The translations under genes and the position numbers were made by a program. The notes beneath the pieces were generated by a model. That model had not been told where the DNA came from. It was given only the letters and a program-made list of their open reading frames with translations, and searched no databases. Positions 12,055-22,829 of a stretch of DNA of 64,000 nucleotides are shown one piece after another (position 1 is the stretch's first letter; each line of letters begins with the position of its first letter). Location: the NCBI GenBank assembly GCA_037447655.1, contig JBBHKE010000240.1:1-64000 (forward strand), written 5' to 3'. The stretch comes from Zygnema cylindricum (lineage: Eukaryota > Streptophyta > Zygnematophyceae > Zygnematales > Zygnemataceae).

Positions 12055-12941
12055 TGCAACTCTGAGACCTCCATAGGTCCTCAAAGTAGGCAGCTCACAC
12101 GAAGCCTCTAGGATAACCCTGAACCCTTTGTGTTTCAACAAGAATAATTGTCACCCTGACAAACAAAAACTTTGACCACCTTCACCCTAATGAAGGCAAG
12201 ACTCCTTTGGGTCGTTAGCAAAAAGAATCCCCGAATTTTCTTCCGTGAGCAGTAAGTTATGGCTGGTCGAAAATGACCTTTATATTTACAAGCTCTCCTA
12301 GAGAGAGGTACCTAAATATCACTAAGTCTTAGTCTGCCTACTCACGACTACCTACTACTAAACTCTAGACCAATAGGAACACTTTATAGTACAATAAGGT
12401 ACATTGTGCGATATACTTATTGTACATTTGTTGTACAACATAGTCTACAAGGTAACACCTCTCAAATTGGGAGCCATGGTTCTTCCTCCCATCTTCAGCG
12501 ATGTCAAATAATGCGGCGCCACATGGCACCGCGTGACGCTATCTCCGAATGCCGCCAAAAGCACACTTCGAGTGGCGGCTACAATTGTGGCCGTTCGATC
12601 AAAACATATTTTACACAGTTCAGATTCGCGTACGTGCATGAATTGTTCCTCTTCGTTAGTTTGGTGTTAATTAGCTGTTTTGTCAATGTTTATATATCTT
12701 TCAAATCCGTCACGTGTATCGTTTCGTAGCGCATTAATGGTTAAGGCGCCCGGCTATAGAGAATCCAGATGTCGCAGGTTCAAATCCGTACTTAGACAAC
12801 ATTTTTGTAAAATATTATCTACTTCAAAATCTGCCACTTTCTAAATATTGCGGCAGCCATGACGTGCCTTTGATCCTCACTCCCTCCCTTTAAAGTATAA
12901 CTAAAATAGAGAAGTTAAATATTAATTACCTTTTTTCAACA
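12055..12941 (-). repeat. Copia-1 3' LTR
   Basis: Aligns along its length with 17,327-18,211. Shared blocks include 'gagacctccataggtcctc', 'atggttcttcctcccat' and 'ggcgccac-tggcaccgcgt'. 887 bp, starting TGTTG and ending TTGCA in element sense. Confidence 0.88.
12728..12802 (+). other. tRNA-like block in copia-1 3' LTR
   Basis: The plus strand carries TGGTTAAGGCGCCCGG, close to an A box of an arginine-type tRNA, and 25-30 nt later the B box GGTTCAAATCC. Acceptor ends do not pair, so I call it tRNA-derived or tRNA-like, not a tRNA gene. It lies antisense in the U3 part of the LTR and is repeated at 17,998-18,072. Confidence 0.55.
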
Positions 12942-13128
12942 ATTCATTTTAGACCTAGAAAATACTAAAAGAACCATTAATTTCCACACCCCCTTGTTTT
13001 CTAATCACTCTTTAATTTTAGACCACACTTCTCCCAACAGAAAAATATCTTAGTGGAAGGCACAGGTTTGGTCAACATGTCTGCTACCATTTTGCTATTG
13101 GTCTATACTCTAAACTGATTATTTTGTT

Positions 13129-14633
13129 TTATACCTTCTCTCTAACAAAGCTAAGTCTTATATCCATGTGTTTAGCTTTAAAATGATGTTTAGAATTGGG
13201 AACAACAGCGATTGCTACTTGATTATCACAAAATATTTTATGTACACCACTCTTAAAGTGACCAAGCTCACCAAACAAAGACTTGACCCACATCATTTTT
13301 TTTACAGGAGAGCAAGAGGCCATATACTCAACCTCCATGGTGGACTCAGTAATAACCTTTTGTTGTTCGCTACTCTTGCATTAAGCCCTATCACCAACAT
13401 ACAATACATATCCATAAGTACATCTCCTCATCGGAGCATTACCATAACTAGCATCACTCCAAGTAGTGATGTCAGTATCCCCTCCACCCAAATGAAACCA
13501 TAGATCTCTAGTTCCTATCAAATATCTAAGGACTCTCTTAGCTGCCTCCCAATCTCTCTTAGTGGGAGCATTTAGACTTCTACTCAGCACTCCTACAGTT
13601 GCAGCCAAATCGGGTTGGGTACAATTCATAAAACAGATTAGGCTTCCCACTACTTGCCTGTAAGGAATAGTCTGCATGAACTTCTGTTCTTCAAGACCTA
13701 ATTCCTCGTCTAAGATTATGACTTCTTCTTCCACACTCCCCTCACTTCCTTTCTTCAACTCAATTGGAGTTGTACAACTATTATCCTTATCCATCTGAAA
13801 CATTTCCAATATCTTCCCTATTGTTTCTTTTTGAGTTAGTCTGATAATTTTTCTTCTCGGTCTCTTTCTACTTGAATTCCCAAAATAAATCTTGCCTCCC
13901 CCATATCCTTCATCTCAAATCTCCCCTTAAGATTTGTTTTCAGTTTATTAATTTTGTCTATGATTTACTTAGAACAAGCAAATCATCAACATAAATTGCA
14001 ATAAAAATAACACCTTCGTCATCTTCAAAAACATAGATTGAGTGATTTGAACAGATCTGGATATATCCCTGACCGGTAAGAAACTCATCAAGCTTCTTAT
14101 TACACTGTCAGGCCGCCGATTTCAAACCATAAAGAGATTTAATCAGCAGACATACCTTACTCTCCTCTCCTTGTTCACAAGTCTTTCGGGTTGTCACATA
14201 ACATCTCCCCTTCAAATTCTCAATGCAAAAACAATGTCTTGATGTCCATCTGGTGCACCTCCATGTTTTCCGCTGTTGCCAAACTGAGAAGTATGCGGAC
14301 AAAGGGAAATCTGACGACCGCGGCAAAGGTTTCCTCGTAGTTGATTCCCTCTTTCTGTGTGAATCATTTAGCCACTAACCGGGCCTTGTAGCGCTCTATG
14401 GTGTTATCTGTGTTCAGTTTTAATTTGAACACCCACTTACAACCGATTGATTTCCGATTAGGTGGACAATCCACCAACTCCGAAGTATCGACTGCCATAA
14501 TTGAGGCCATCTCCTCATTGATGGCTGTCTTCCACCGGTTCCTTTCTAGACAATTCATCGCCTCTTCATAAGTCTGAGGTTCATCCGGATAAGATAGCTT
14601 TGTTACCTTGTTGTTAACCTGTTTTTCTTGCAA
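13129..14633 (-). pseudogene. Copia-1 reverse transcriptase and RNase H
   Basis: The RT fingers are at 14,364-14,633 (NRWKTAINEEM then IGCKWVFKLKL). The palm catalytic YVDD is legible at about 13,976-13,995. RNase H is split between 13,381-13,809 (WSDASYGN) and 13,129-13,338 (FCDNQVAIAV, then a KH-DIRLSFVRE motif). These are standard Ty1/copia landmarks. At least three frameshifts and several stops separate the pieces, so no active enzyme is made from this copy. Confidence 0.9.
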
Positions 14634-15900
14634 TCTTTTGCTACTTCTCTTTTCACCCTCAACATCTGTGGCCGGAATAGATGGTTCACGCGTTTTTCTG
14701 AATCTCGGTTTCTCCTGTCCCTCGATTCTGGAACAATTTCCACCACGTCTTCCGCTTCCGGTAGAGTTGTTACTGGAATTTCCACGGCCGAGGCCTTCTC
14801 GGTCTGATTTGTACCTGTAAAAATATCATCTTCTATGAAACCATGATAGTTAGGAAGCTCAAAGTCATCGGAATTTTCTGACTCAAATCGGATTTTTACT
14901 GACTTTGTATACTTGAAAGGATCCACATACTTTCCTTCATCCATAACAACTAGACGCTTTACTTAGATTATATCTTCCCTTTTTAGATCATAAACTCTAT
15001 ATCATTTTACATCCTCATCATATCCTAAAAAATACCCCAGTTTTCCTTTAGGATCTAGCTTCTAATTAGAAAGATCTGTATCTAGACTAAATACTTGACT
15101 GCCGAAAACCTTTAAGTGAGATATATCTCGTTTCCGTCCGGTCTATCTCTCATAAGGTGTTTGGCCTTTTACCGCTGAAGTAAGAACTCTATTTTTGAGG
15201 TAATTAGCATAGTTGATTGCTTTGGCCCAAAACCTTTTTTATATCTTCTGATCCAACAACATTCTTCTAGCATTATCACTTAGTGTTCTATTTAATCTTT
15301 CAGCTACTTGATTTTGTTCCGGGTTTTTTGGAACTGTCTTTTGGTGTTGGACTCCAACTTCCTTCAGAAAATCCTCAAATTGGTTAGAGGTATACTCCCC
15401 ACCATTGTCACTCCTTCCTCTCTTGATTGGGGTTTCATGGAGTTTTTCCCTCCATATTTTATATTGTCTAAAACATTCCTAAGCCTTTGACTTATTTTTC
15501 AAAAAATACACCCTGGAATACCGAGACCAATCATCAGTGATAGTCATCATAAATCTATTCCCCTCGGGTGAATGCACTTTGACCGGTCCCCAAATATCTG
15601 TGTGTACTAAATCTAGAATCGTTTCTCCATGATAGATGGTTGATTTTGGAAAGGGTAACTTGTGTGCTTTGCCTTGAGCATATCCGCTACAATCACTTAG
15701 ATTCTCACTCTCACCAAACTGAATCCCTTCCACTACTCCCATATTTTTCATCTCTCTTTACTTATCAAGATTCACATGCCCAAGCCTCTTATGCCACAAC
15801 ATTATATCATGAATACCAGCATAATAAAGTTTTATCTTTTCATTGCTTTAAATCAGCCTAAACATCCCTTGGCTACCTTTTTCAGCAGTGAAATAAACTT
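14603..15900 (-). pseudogene. Copia-1 integrase and C-terminal linker
   Basis: The integrase core is read in broken frames. The first catalytic Asp is in LVHTDIWGP within 15,479-15,751, the second in SDNGGEY near 15,400, and the Glu in AERLNRTLSD near 15,290. Together they form the D,D-35-E triad of retroviral-type integrases, which joins element cDNA to the host chromosome. The acidic segment 14,603-14,944 is the variable integrase tail before RT. A stop and frame changes interrupt the core. Confidence 0.85.
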
Positions 15901-17370
15901 CCTCCTCAAAACTAGCAGTAAAGACTACTTTCCTAGTGCTAGTATCAAAACCCTTATCATCTAATACAGATGTAGAGATGAGGTTTTTGTTCAGCTACGG
16001 AATGAAAAATTCATCGGAGAATGTTACTATGGATGTTTTTCCTTCTACTAACACTTTCGGATCTATCGATCCGACAAGAGTAGTAGTGACTATCTTTCCA
16101 TCCCCGTACTATACCTCTACGGTGGGAATCTTTCTTATCTTAGTGAACAGGTGTTTATCCTTCCACATGTGCATGGAGGCACATGAATCTACAATCCATC
16201 ACGCTTCACCTTTCAATCCACCAAAAGCACAGTTCTGCTTTCGTGGAATTTCGACCTCGTTTTTCGCCTCAAACTCCTCATCCAAAAGAAGCTCATCGTC
16301 CTTGTCCTCGGATTCCGCCTCGTGTACCTGTGTCACAAAGGCATTTTTCTTTCCTCTCGGGTGTCCACCTGTCTGCCCCTCCTTTAACCGCAACTCTGTT
16401 AACTTAGTGCACTCCGCCATATAGTGCTCTAGTTTCTTACAAAAGTGGCACAAACCCTTGAGAGCCCTTGGTCCGAACTCCTCGGTCTGATTTTTCTGCC
16501 CCCCCTCCATAATTTTCGTCGGGTTTCTTAGAATCATTGTTCCTTCAATCGGTCCCAGCTGCCAAGGCTTGCCCACTCTTTCTTCCCCTTCGGATCTCAA
16601 TCGTATTTTCCCGAATGATAATCATCCCTACCACTGAATTCCATATCCACCTTGAGTCCGGCAAGTCTTGCACACGGTTGACTATGTTCTCGAACTCATC
16701 TGGTAACTTCATAAGCAAGCAATTTACCTTCATCTTTTCAGTTTCAACCTGTCCAACACTCTCTAGCTCCATAAAAAGTGTTGCGAGCTCATTACAAAAG
16801 TCCAACATCTCCCCCCCCCTTTGTATACGTATACGTCAATTTTCTGATCAGCCAACTGCTGTTGCTAAATCGTACCACTTCGGTACATCTCTATGAGAGC
16901 CACCCAAAGATCGGAAGCCCTCTCTACCTGCAAATGAGGAGATGCAAGCCCTTGAGTAAGACGGCGGAGGATGAAGTGCTTTGCCGCCATATTGTTGTAG
17001 TCCCAAGTATCGGTATCATTCTCCTCGTTCCTAAGAATTGGTGACATGAATGCCAAACCGGTTGCTATCGGTGTGATCGTCTATTTCTCCTTTCCTTTGT
17101 CCACCACCTCCCCTTCGTTTTCTCCTCCGTTGGAGATGGATCTGCATCTTTGGTGAATCTGCTTCCACTAAACCTTGGAGGGATCCCAAGACTGACTGGA
17201 CGCCTCACCCGTCTACTCATTATTCCCCAAAACCTTTTCTTACATAAAGCTCTTGTCATCATACTTTCCCAGTATATGAAGCCAGTTCCATTCACTATGC
17301 GTACCTTAGATGGTGGGCCTATAACTTGCAATTGTGAGACCTCCATAGGTCCTCTGAGTAGGCAGCTCAC
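15900..17370 (-). pseudogene. Copia-1 Gag and aspartic protease
   Basis: Gag starts at an ATG ending at 17,370, inside the 5' LTR, and continues in three broken pieces (17,065-17,370, 16,865-17,056, 16,545-16,808). The nucleocapsid zinc knuckle CHFCKKLEHYMAEC (CX2CX4HX4C) is at 16,409-16,450. The protease active site reads VDSCASMHMW near 16,160-16,200, where the family usually has D-S/T-G-A. Gag packages the RNA and the protease matures the polyprotein. Frameshifts and stops make this copy inactive. Confidence 0.8.
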
Positions 17371-18211
17371 ACGAAGCCGCTAGGATAACCCTGAACCCTT
17401 TGTGTTTCAGCAAGAATAATTATCACCCTGAAAGACAAAAACTCTTACCACCTTCTCCCGAATGAAGACAAGACTCCTTTAAATCGTTAGCAAAAAGTAT
17501 CTCTGAATTTGCTCCCTTGAGTAGTGAGTTATGGCTGGTCAAAAATGACATTTATATTTACAAGCTCTCCTAGAGAGAGGTACCTAAATATCACTAAGTC
17601 TTGGTCTGCCTACTCACGACTACCTAGTACTAAACCCTAGACCAATAGGAACATTATAAAGTACAAGAAGGTATAATGGGCGATGTACTTATTGTATGTC
17701 TATTGTACGACATAGTCTACAAGGTAACACCTCTCAAATTGGGAGCCATGGTTCTTCCTCCCATTTTCTTCGGTATCAAATAATGCGGCGCCACGTGGCA
17801 CCGCGTGACGCTATCTCTGGATGTCGCTAAAATCTCACTTCAAGTGATGACTTCAATGGTGGCCGTTCGATCAAAACATTTTTTACACGGTTCAGATTGG
17901 CGTACGTGCTTGAATTGTTCCTTTTCGTTAGTTTGGTGTTAATTTGCCGTTTTGTTTATGTTTATATATCTTTCAAATCCGTCACGTGTATCGTTTTGTA
18001 GCGACTTAATGATTAAAGCGTCGACTATAGAGAATCCAAATGTCGCAGGTTCAAATCCGGACTTAGGCAAATTTTGGTAAAATATCATCTACTTCAAAAT
18101 CTGCCACTTTCTAAATATGGCGGCAGCCATGGCGTGCCTTTGATCCTCACTCTCTCTTTTTAAAGTATAACTAAAATAGAGAAGGGAACTATTAATTACC
18201 TCTTTTCAACA
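17327..18211 (-). repeat. Copia-1 5' LTR
   Basis: 885 bp pair of the LTR at 12,055-12,941. In element sense it starts TGTTGAAAAGAGG and ends TTGCA, directly before the primer site. The Gag ATG (17,370) lies 44 nt inside it. Confidence 0.88.
17998..18072 (+). other. tRNA-like block in copia-1 5' LTR
   Basis: Second copy of the block at 12,728-12,802. The A-box part has drifted (ATGATTAAAGCGTCGAC) while the B box GGTTCAAATCC is unchanged. Confidence 0.5.
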
Positions 18212-19439
18212 GAGTACGGAAAGATTCTTTGTAATGTTGTTTTTTGTATAAAAACAAAATAGGCGGTACGATTTGGTACGGAGAGTCGCGTGTTTCTGTA
18301 AACTACGCCACTTTTCGCCTTATGGAACGTCACCCTTAATGTTAATGTTTTTTTTCTTCTTAAAACGTATATTATCCGTATACGCTTGTTAGACTATAGA
18401 TCTGACGGCTGCGATTGAAAGCCAAGATTCTCACCTTCCCATTGGCGGTCTCCATGTGAAAATTAGACGAGTGTGTACGGGGAAAAGATGTTTTAAGTGG
18501 CAAAAAAAATATTAACACTAATAGCTAACAGGGTGCACATTCGTACATGTACACGGGTCCAAACTGGGTTTAGCGTGATGGAGCAAACCAAACGGTTTTT
18601 GAAGTCGATCAAGACGATCCGTTCCGAATTAGCGATCTTGAACCGGTGAAATAATTCGGCTTCGTTCGGTCTCAAGCGGTTTCGGCCCAAATCGGGCCGA
18701 GTGGTACAATACCAAATTTCGTACGATCTTTGCAGTACAGTAAAACAAAACTGTTTTGTTTCTATAGCGTAAAATCTTTTTTTTGTTTTTATTTGAAATT
18801 TAACCGTAGCAGATGTCCTCATGTGCTAAACGACAAAACCAAGTCCTACTTTTAGCCATTCACAACGTAGGTAACGTTACGTCTTTTTTAATATTTTTCT
18901 TGAAACGAGCGAAAAAATAGTATATAATTCCAAACAATTTTTTATCATGCGGACTGTTCACACTGGACATTTAAAATACGTTTCATAACTTGTAATGTTT
19001 TTGTGACTTGAAACTTTTGAATATTCTCCCGCGCTCTAATTCCCGCTCAAAAACCACACCATCAATTTCGTCCGTACATCATTGTACAACCCGTACATTA
19101 GTTTCAGGGTTTTTACTTTTTAGGGTACATTCAAAAGTTTTTGTACACCTCGTAAAATTTTGTTTCAAAAATTTTGGCGTCTCCGTACAGTCTGTTTCAA
19201 AAACAGTATAAAGTGGCAACCCTGATTTGCGGAAGAAATGTGACCTCTTTTCTTCCCACTCTCCTCTCGTACTATCACTGTACTTTTTCTCTCTCTCACT
19301 CCCTCCCTCTATTTCTTGGCTCCCTTCCCTCTCTTTCCTTCCCTCTCCCTCTTTTCGCCTATCCTGTCCTTTCCACTCTCTCCCTTTCCTCCTTCTGGTA
19401 CTTTTTCACCACTCTCTTTTTCTCTCTCTCTCTCTCTCC

Positions 19440-19515
<76 letters not shown>

Positions 19516-19600
19516 GAGGCTTACCCCTCAACCCCGCATTTACCTCTTTCCATTCCCATCCTCCACTTAGTGATAAAGAGGAACATTTACACCGGCAAGG
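18212..19600. other. Stretch without gene; CT microsatellite at its end
   Basis: No protein or LTR ends are recognisable between copia-1 and the Ty3 gag. About 19,250-19,515 is pyrimidine-rich, with an almost pure (CT)n tract at 19,411-19,515. The Ser/Leu-rich and Arg/Glu-rich ORFs through it are microsatellite artefacts. Confidence 0.6.
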
Positions 19601-19639
19601 TGATGGAGGTAACATCATAGATAAATGAATTTCATCTCA

Positions 19640-20995
19640 TTCCACTCCTTCATCACCATCCACCCCTTCTTCACCTTCTTCTCCAGAATCCTCGTCATTG
19701 GATCCTGATTCTTATAGTCATTCGGAGCCGCCCGATCCTCCTTCACCGACGAGGAGTGTGCAGTCTTTGGTGAACCCTATTTCTCTTATATTTAATACTA
19801 CTACTTCGGAAAACAGAGGATTTCTATTTCCTTTTGAGGACGGTTTGGATGGGGGGTAACTCGAGGTTTTTTTACTGAGGATGCATCGGGCATTTGTTTT
19901 TCTTTGTTTAAACTCCAATGGGAGTCTTTTTATGCTGCTGAAGTTAACAAGCACCGAGGAGGTGTTTTTCCGGCCAACTTAGAGCGGATGTTATTGCCGA
20001 TGATGGTTGATCGATTGGCAGAAGGGGCTTTGTCAGATTCTATGAATAGGAAGACCGGCTTGACTGCTCTAACTATCAAGATTTCAGATCCGACTTTGGA
20101 CCAGGCCCATGTTTCTGCGATGGCTGATCTCGAGGCAACCATCTGTCACCCTATTTCAACCACGTACACGTTTGATGATAAGTTACATGATGAGACATTA
20201 GCTTACTCTTAGATGAAGAGATTAGAGTATGCCGCTATTGGTGCTACGAGGATGGAGGCGAATTCCCAACCTTGTACCACATTACTAGGTATATGGGAGA
20301 CTCAGTATACAGAGAGAAATGAGGCTTCCATGAGAGAGTTTCATGAATTTAAAGGGAAGCCTGATGAAACTCCTCTCACTATGTACAATCGCCTTGCTAA
20401 CCTTTGTGTTCAAACTCATCAAGATATTAAAAATCCGTTGATAATTGCTAAGTTTGAACACGCGTTGTCGAAATCCCTTGACCTGAAAACGACCCGAAAT
20501 TTAGAAAATTGGACAGCTCAAAAAGCTCTCAATGGCCTTTCTATCACTGCTTTCGATCTTGCCACCGTTGCTCGGAAATACCATGACCACTTTGCCGATC
20601 GGGAAGCTCAAAAGAGGACCATGACAACGAAAGTTAGTAAAGAGGAATTATTTTCTAGATCGAACACTCTTTTTGTCACCAATATTGAATTGAATGCTGC
20701 CATATCAAGAGCAATGAAAGGGAAGGGACTGGCAGAGCCGAATCCGCACGCTCATGGAGCGGATAAACAGATCTTATTCTCATGTAACAATTGTGGAGAG
20801 GTTGGACATGGTTGGCAAAAATGTCTGAGACCTTTATCAGTTGAGTTAGCAGCAAAGAAGGCAAAGATTGACGCCGAACAAGATGCTCGGAATGTGGCAC
20901 GTGGAGTTGGTGATCAGAGGGAGTTGAAAGATGGTGGAGGTAAGCACAACGAGAAAAGAGGTGACACATCATATGCACAGCAGGTGGAATTTTAG
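19640..20995 (+). pseudogene. Ty3 element Gag (capsid-nucleocapsid)
   Basis: The frame from 19,904 runs to 20,995 with one in-frame TAG at 20,210. The middle (about 20,300-20,600) resembles the helical capsid of retrotransposon Gag (MREFHEFKGKPDETPLTMYN, then LANLCVQTHQDIKNPLI). A zinc knuckle CNNCGEVGHGWQKC (CX2CX4HX4C) is at 20,783-20,824. Before 19,904 a Ser/Pro/Asp-rich tract is legible in another frame, so the true start is upstream and lost by frameshift. Gag forms the particle and binds genomic RNA. The polymer of CCHC and capsid just before protease fits a Gag-Pol precursor. Confidence 0.8.
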
Positions 20996-22010
20996 AGAAT
21001 TTGTCGAATTAGGCTTCCTCGGTTGGACCATCGGAACATTCGTGATGATTTGCGGGCAAAGTTCTCTATTATTAACACGACATGCGAGGCATGTGGACAT
21101 CAAAGCCATATGGCGGCTCAATTTTTTCAAAAACACGGGATTACAAAAGAATTTTTTAAATATGTGAAGACTAATCCTGCTACCGGAAAGCATTTATGAG
21201 TATTTCCACTTTTTGTGAGATTTATCTCTCTCGTGGGACATTTCAACCCGAAGGGGAGAGGAACGAACGCGATCCGGTTTGGGGGGCACAATTCAGAAAT
21301 CCAACACCTCTTGAGACGAAATTACAGAAAGAGTTGTTGGATGTCAAAATCAAACTTGATTCATTGATGAGAGAGAACGCAAGCAAGGGTGTTTTTTCTT
21401 CAAAGTCAGCCAAAAAATTAGAGAAAGAGGCACGATTGACTTACCTAACTCACCAAATGTCAACTTTATAGACGGAAGATTCACATTCAAAGGAGGATCC
21501 GGAAGGATGGGAGATTTCAAACCACTCTCGGATGAGTGGATTGTTTGTAGGTGATCCGATTTTGTTTAAAGTTGGCATAAGAGAGAGTAGGATACAATTA
21601 CAAAAAAATACTGAAGATCAAAGGAAAGACAAGCTACCACAAAGGACCAGTGATCATGGAGGAAAAGGCAATCCGACATTACCCTTTTGCCCTTTTACCC
21701 TTTTGCAAGTTTTTTTGAAGACGAAAGTTGGTTTAGGGGTTAAAGCCGATTCTCCACCACCATCACCACCAAAGGTAACCAATTCTAATGATGGAACCTC
21801 TGATTCCTTCTCACCAGAGACTACTGAAGACAAATCGGACGACTCTTCCACTCCTCTCACCACTAAGGTGGATTCTCATCCTACTTCGACATCGGATCCG
21901 CCCATCACACCTTCTCAACCTTCCGCCATGTTAGTGGATCTTCTCATCCCACACTCTATAGAGTTAGTTCGTACATTGGCTAACTCTCACCAAATTTTGG
22001 ATAAATAACT
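20996..22010 (+). pseudogene. Ty3 element spacer region between Gag and protease
   Basis: Frame 21,196-22,008 is open except for one TAG at 21,469. A segment just before it, in another frame, contains CEACGHQSH and FFQKHGITKEFF, a possible second small zinc-binding site. The part 21,290-21,470 is Lys/Glu-rich and could form a coiled coil (KLQKELLDVKIKLDSL). The part 21,740-21,930 is Ser/Thr/Pro-rich and probably disordered. No family is recognised; position suggests a Gag-Pol linker. Confidence 0.5.
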
Positions 22011-22044
22011 CATTTCCGCATAAGGATCTAAAATCACCAGCAGG

Positions 22045-22706
22045 GTGACATCCACAGATGCTTTTGGAGCACCCATTTCATCTTCTGATTCCAATTTTGG
22101 TGGCTCGGCGAAGGTGCTAATTGCCGATAGGGATTACTCTTCTTTAGCTATTGCATATATTGGATACTCTATTGGACACTTTAAAATTAATGGTTTCGGT
22201 GGTTTCCTCCAAAACGTGGTTGATTCTACGGCCTTTCCTAACTTTATCTCTACTAGTGCTTTAGAGAAATTGCCACCCAATTGTACCCAAAAGTATTTTC
22301 CAGTAACGTGTGCCTAAGCACGGTTAGTAATGGTAATCAACCAGTGTTTGGTATGGTGAAGGGTATGGAAATCGAATTTGGGAATGATGCAGGTTAAAAG
22401 ATTACTATTCGGCTCCCCTTTCTTGTGGTAGAGGGCAATCAGTTTGAAGTTTTATTGGGGACCCATACGTGGTCACGGTTGGGAGCCATGGTAGATTTTT
22501 TGAGTGAGCAAATCTCCATTCCGGATTTGTCCACTTCGCTTGCTCGTCGTGTTTTTGTCACTCTCACCTTGTGGGGACGTCACCATTCACAAGAAGCAGC
22601 AGCAGGCTGCTACTCCGTCTATATTAGCAATGCTCCCTCCATTCATTCTTTTAAATTTTCCGTGGAATCAGAGAATGCATCCACCGACATTGCACCCCTT
22701 ATATAG
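22045..22706 (+). pseudogene. Ty3 element aspartic protease
   Basis: The segment NVVDSTAFPNFIS (about 22,215) has a catalytic-Asp setting (V-D-S/T-x-A) like retropepsins. After a frameshift near 22,320, the stretch VEGNQFEVLLGTHTWSRLGA (about 22,424-22,483) matches the second half of the fold, where family members read (I/V)LG-D-L. Such proteases cleave the Gag-Pol precursor. It sits between Gag and the methyltransferase in the expected place. Family assignment is moderate because the flap is unclear. Confidence 0.6.
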
Positions 22707-22829
22707 CAATTCCCAATCTCCGCTGAGTGGGAGGAATCCCACAAACAGACGAAAAGGTGTTCAAGGTTCTGATAGATGAGAAGACATTGCCTTGTCCGAC
22801 TAAAGAATCTAATAGAGGGACCTAATTTC

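Larger units (their letters stand above)
12055..18211 (-). mobile_element. Copia-1: complete, decayed Ty1/copia retrotransposon
   Basis: Two LTRs of nearly equal length (12,055-12,941 and 17,327-18,211) enclose gag, protease, integrase, RT and RNase H, all on the minus strand in Ty1/copia order (integrase before RT). In element sense the LTRs run TGTTG...TTGCA. The primer site follows the 5' LTR directly at 17,312-17,326 and reads AGTTATAGGCCCACC. That matches the complement of the initiator-tRNA anticodon arm rather than the tRNA 3' end. Flanks are accca (12,050-12,054) and gagta (18,212-18,216), so no target duplication survives. The LTRs differ at scattered positions and all reading frames are broken. 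Confidence 0.9.

Noticed and set aside
12728-12802. Functional tRNA gene
   Set aside because: A and B boxes are present but acceptor ends do not pair, and the block is part of a repeated LTR.
12050-18216. Target duplication for copia-1
   Set aside because: The flanks accca and gagta do not match, so none is claimed.
19174-19620. Long Ser/Leu-rich and Arg/Glu-rich ORFs over the CT tract
   Set aside because: They arise from (CT)n periodicity in every frame and show no domain.
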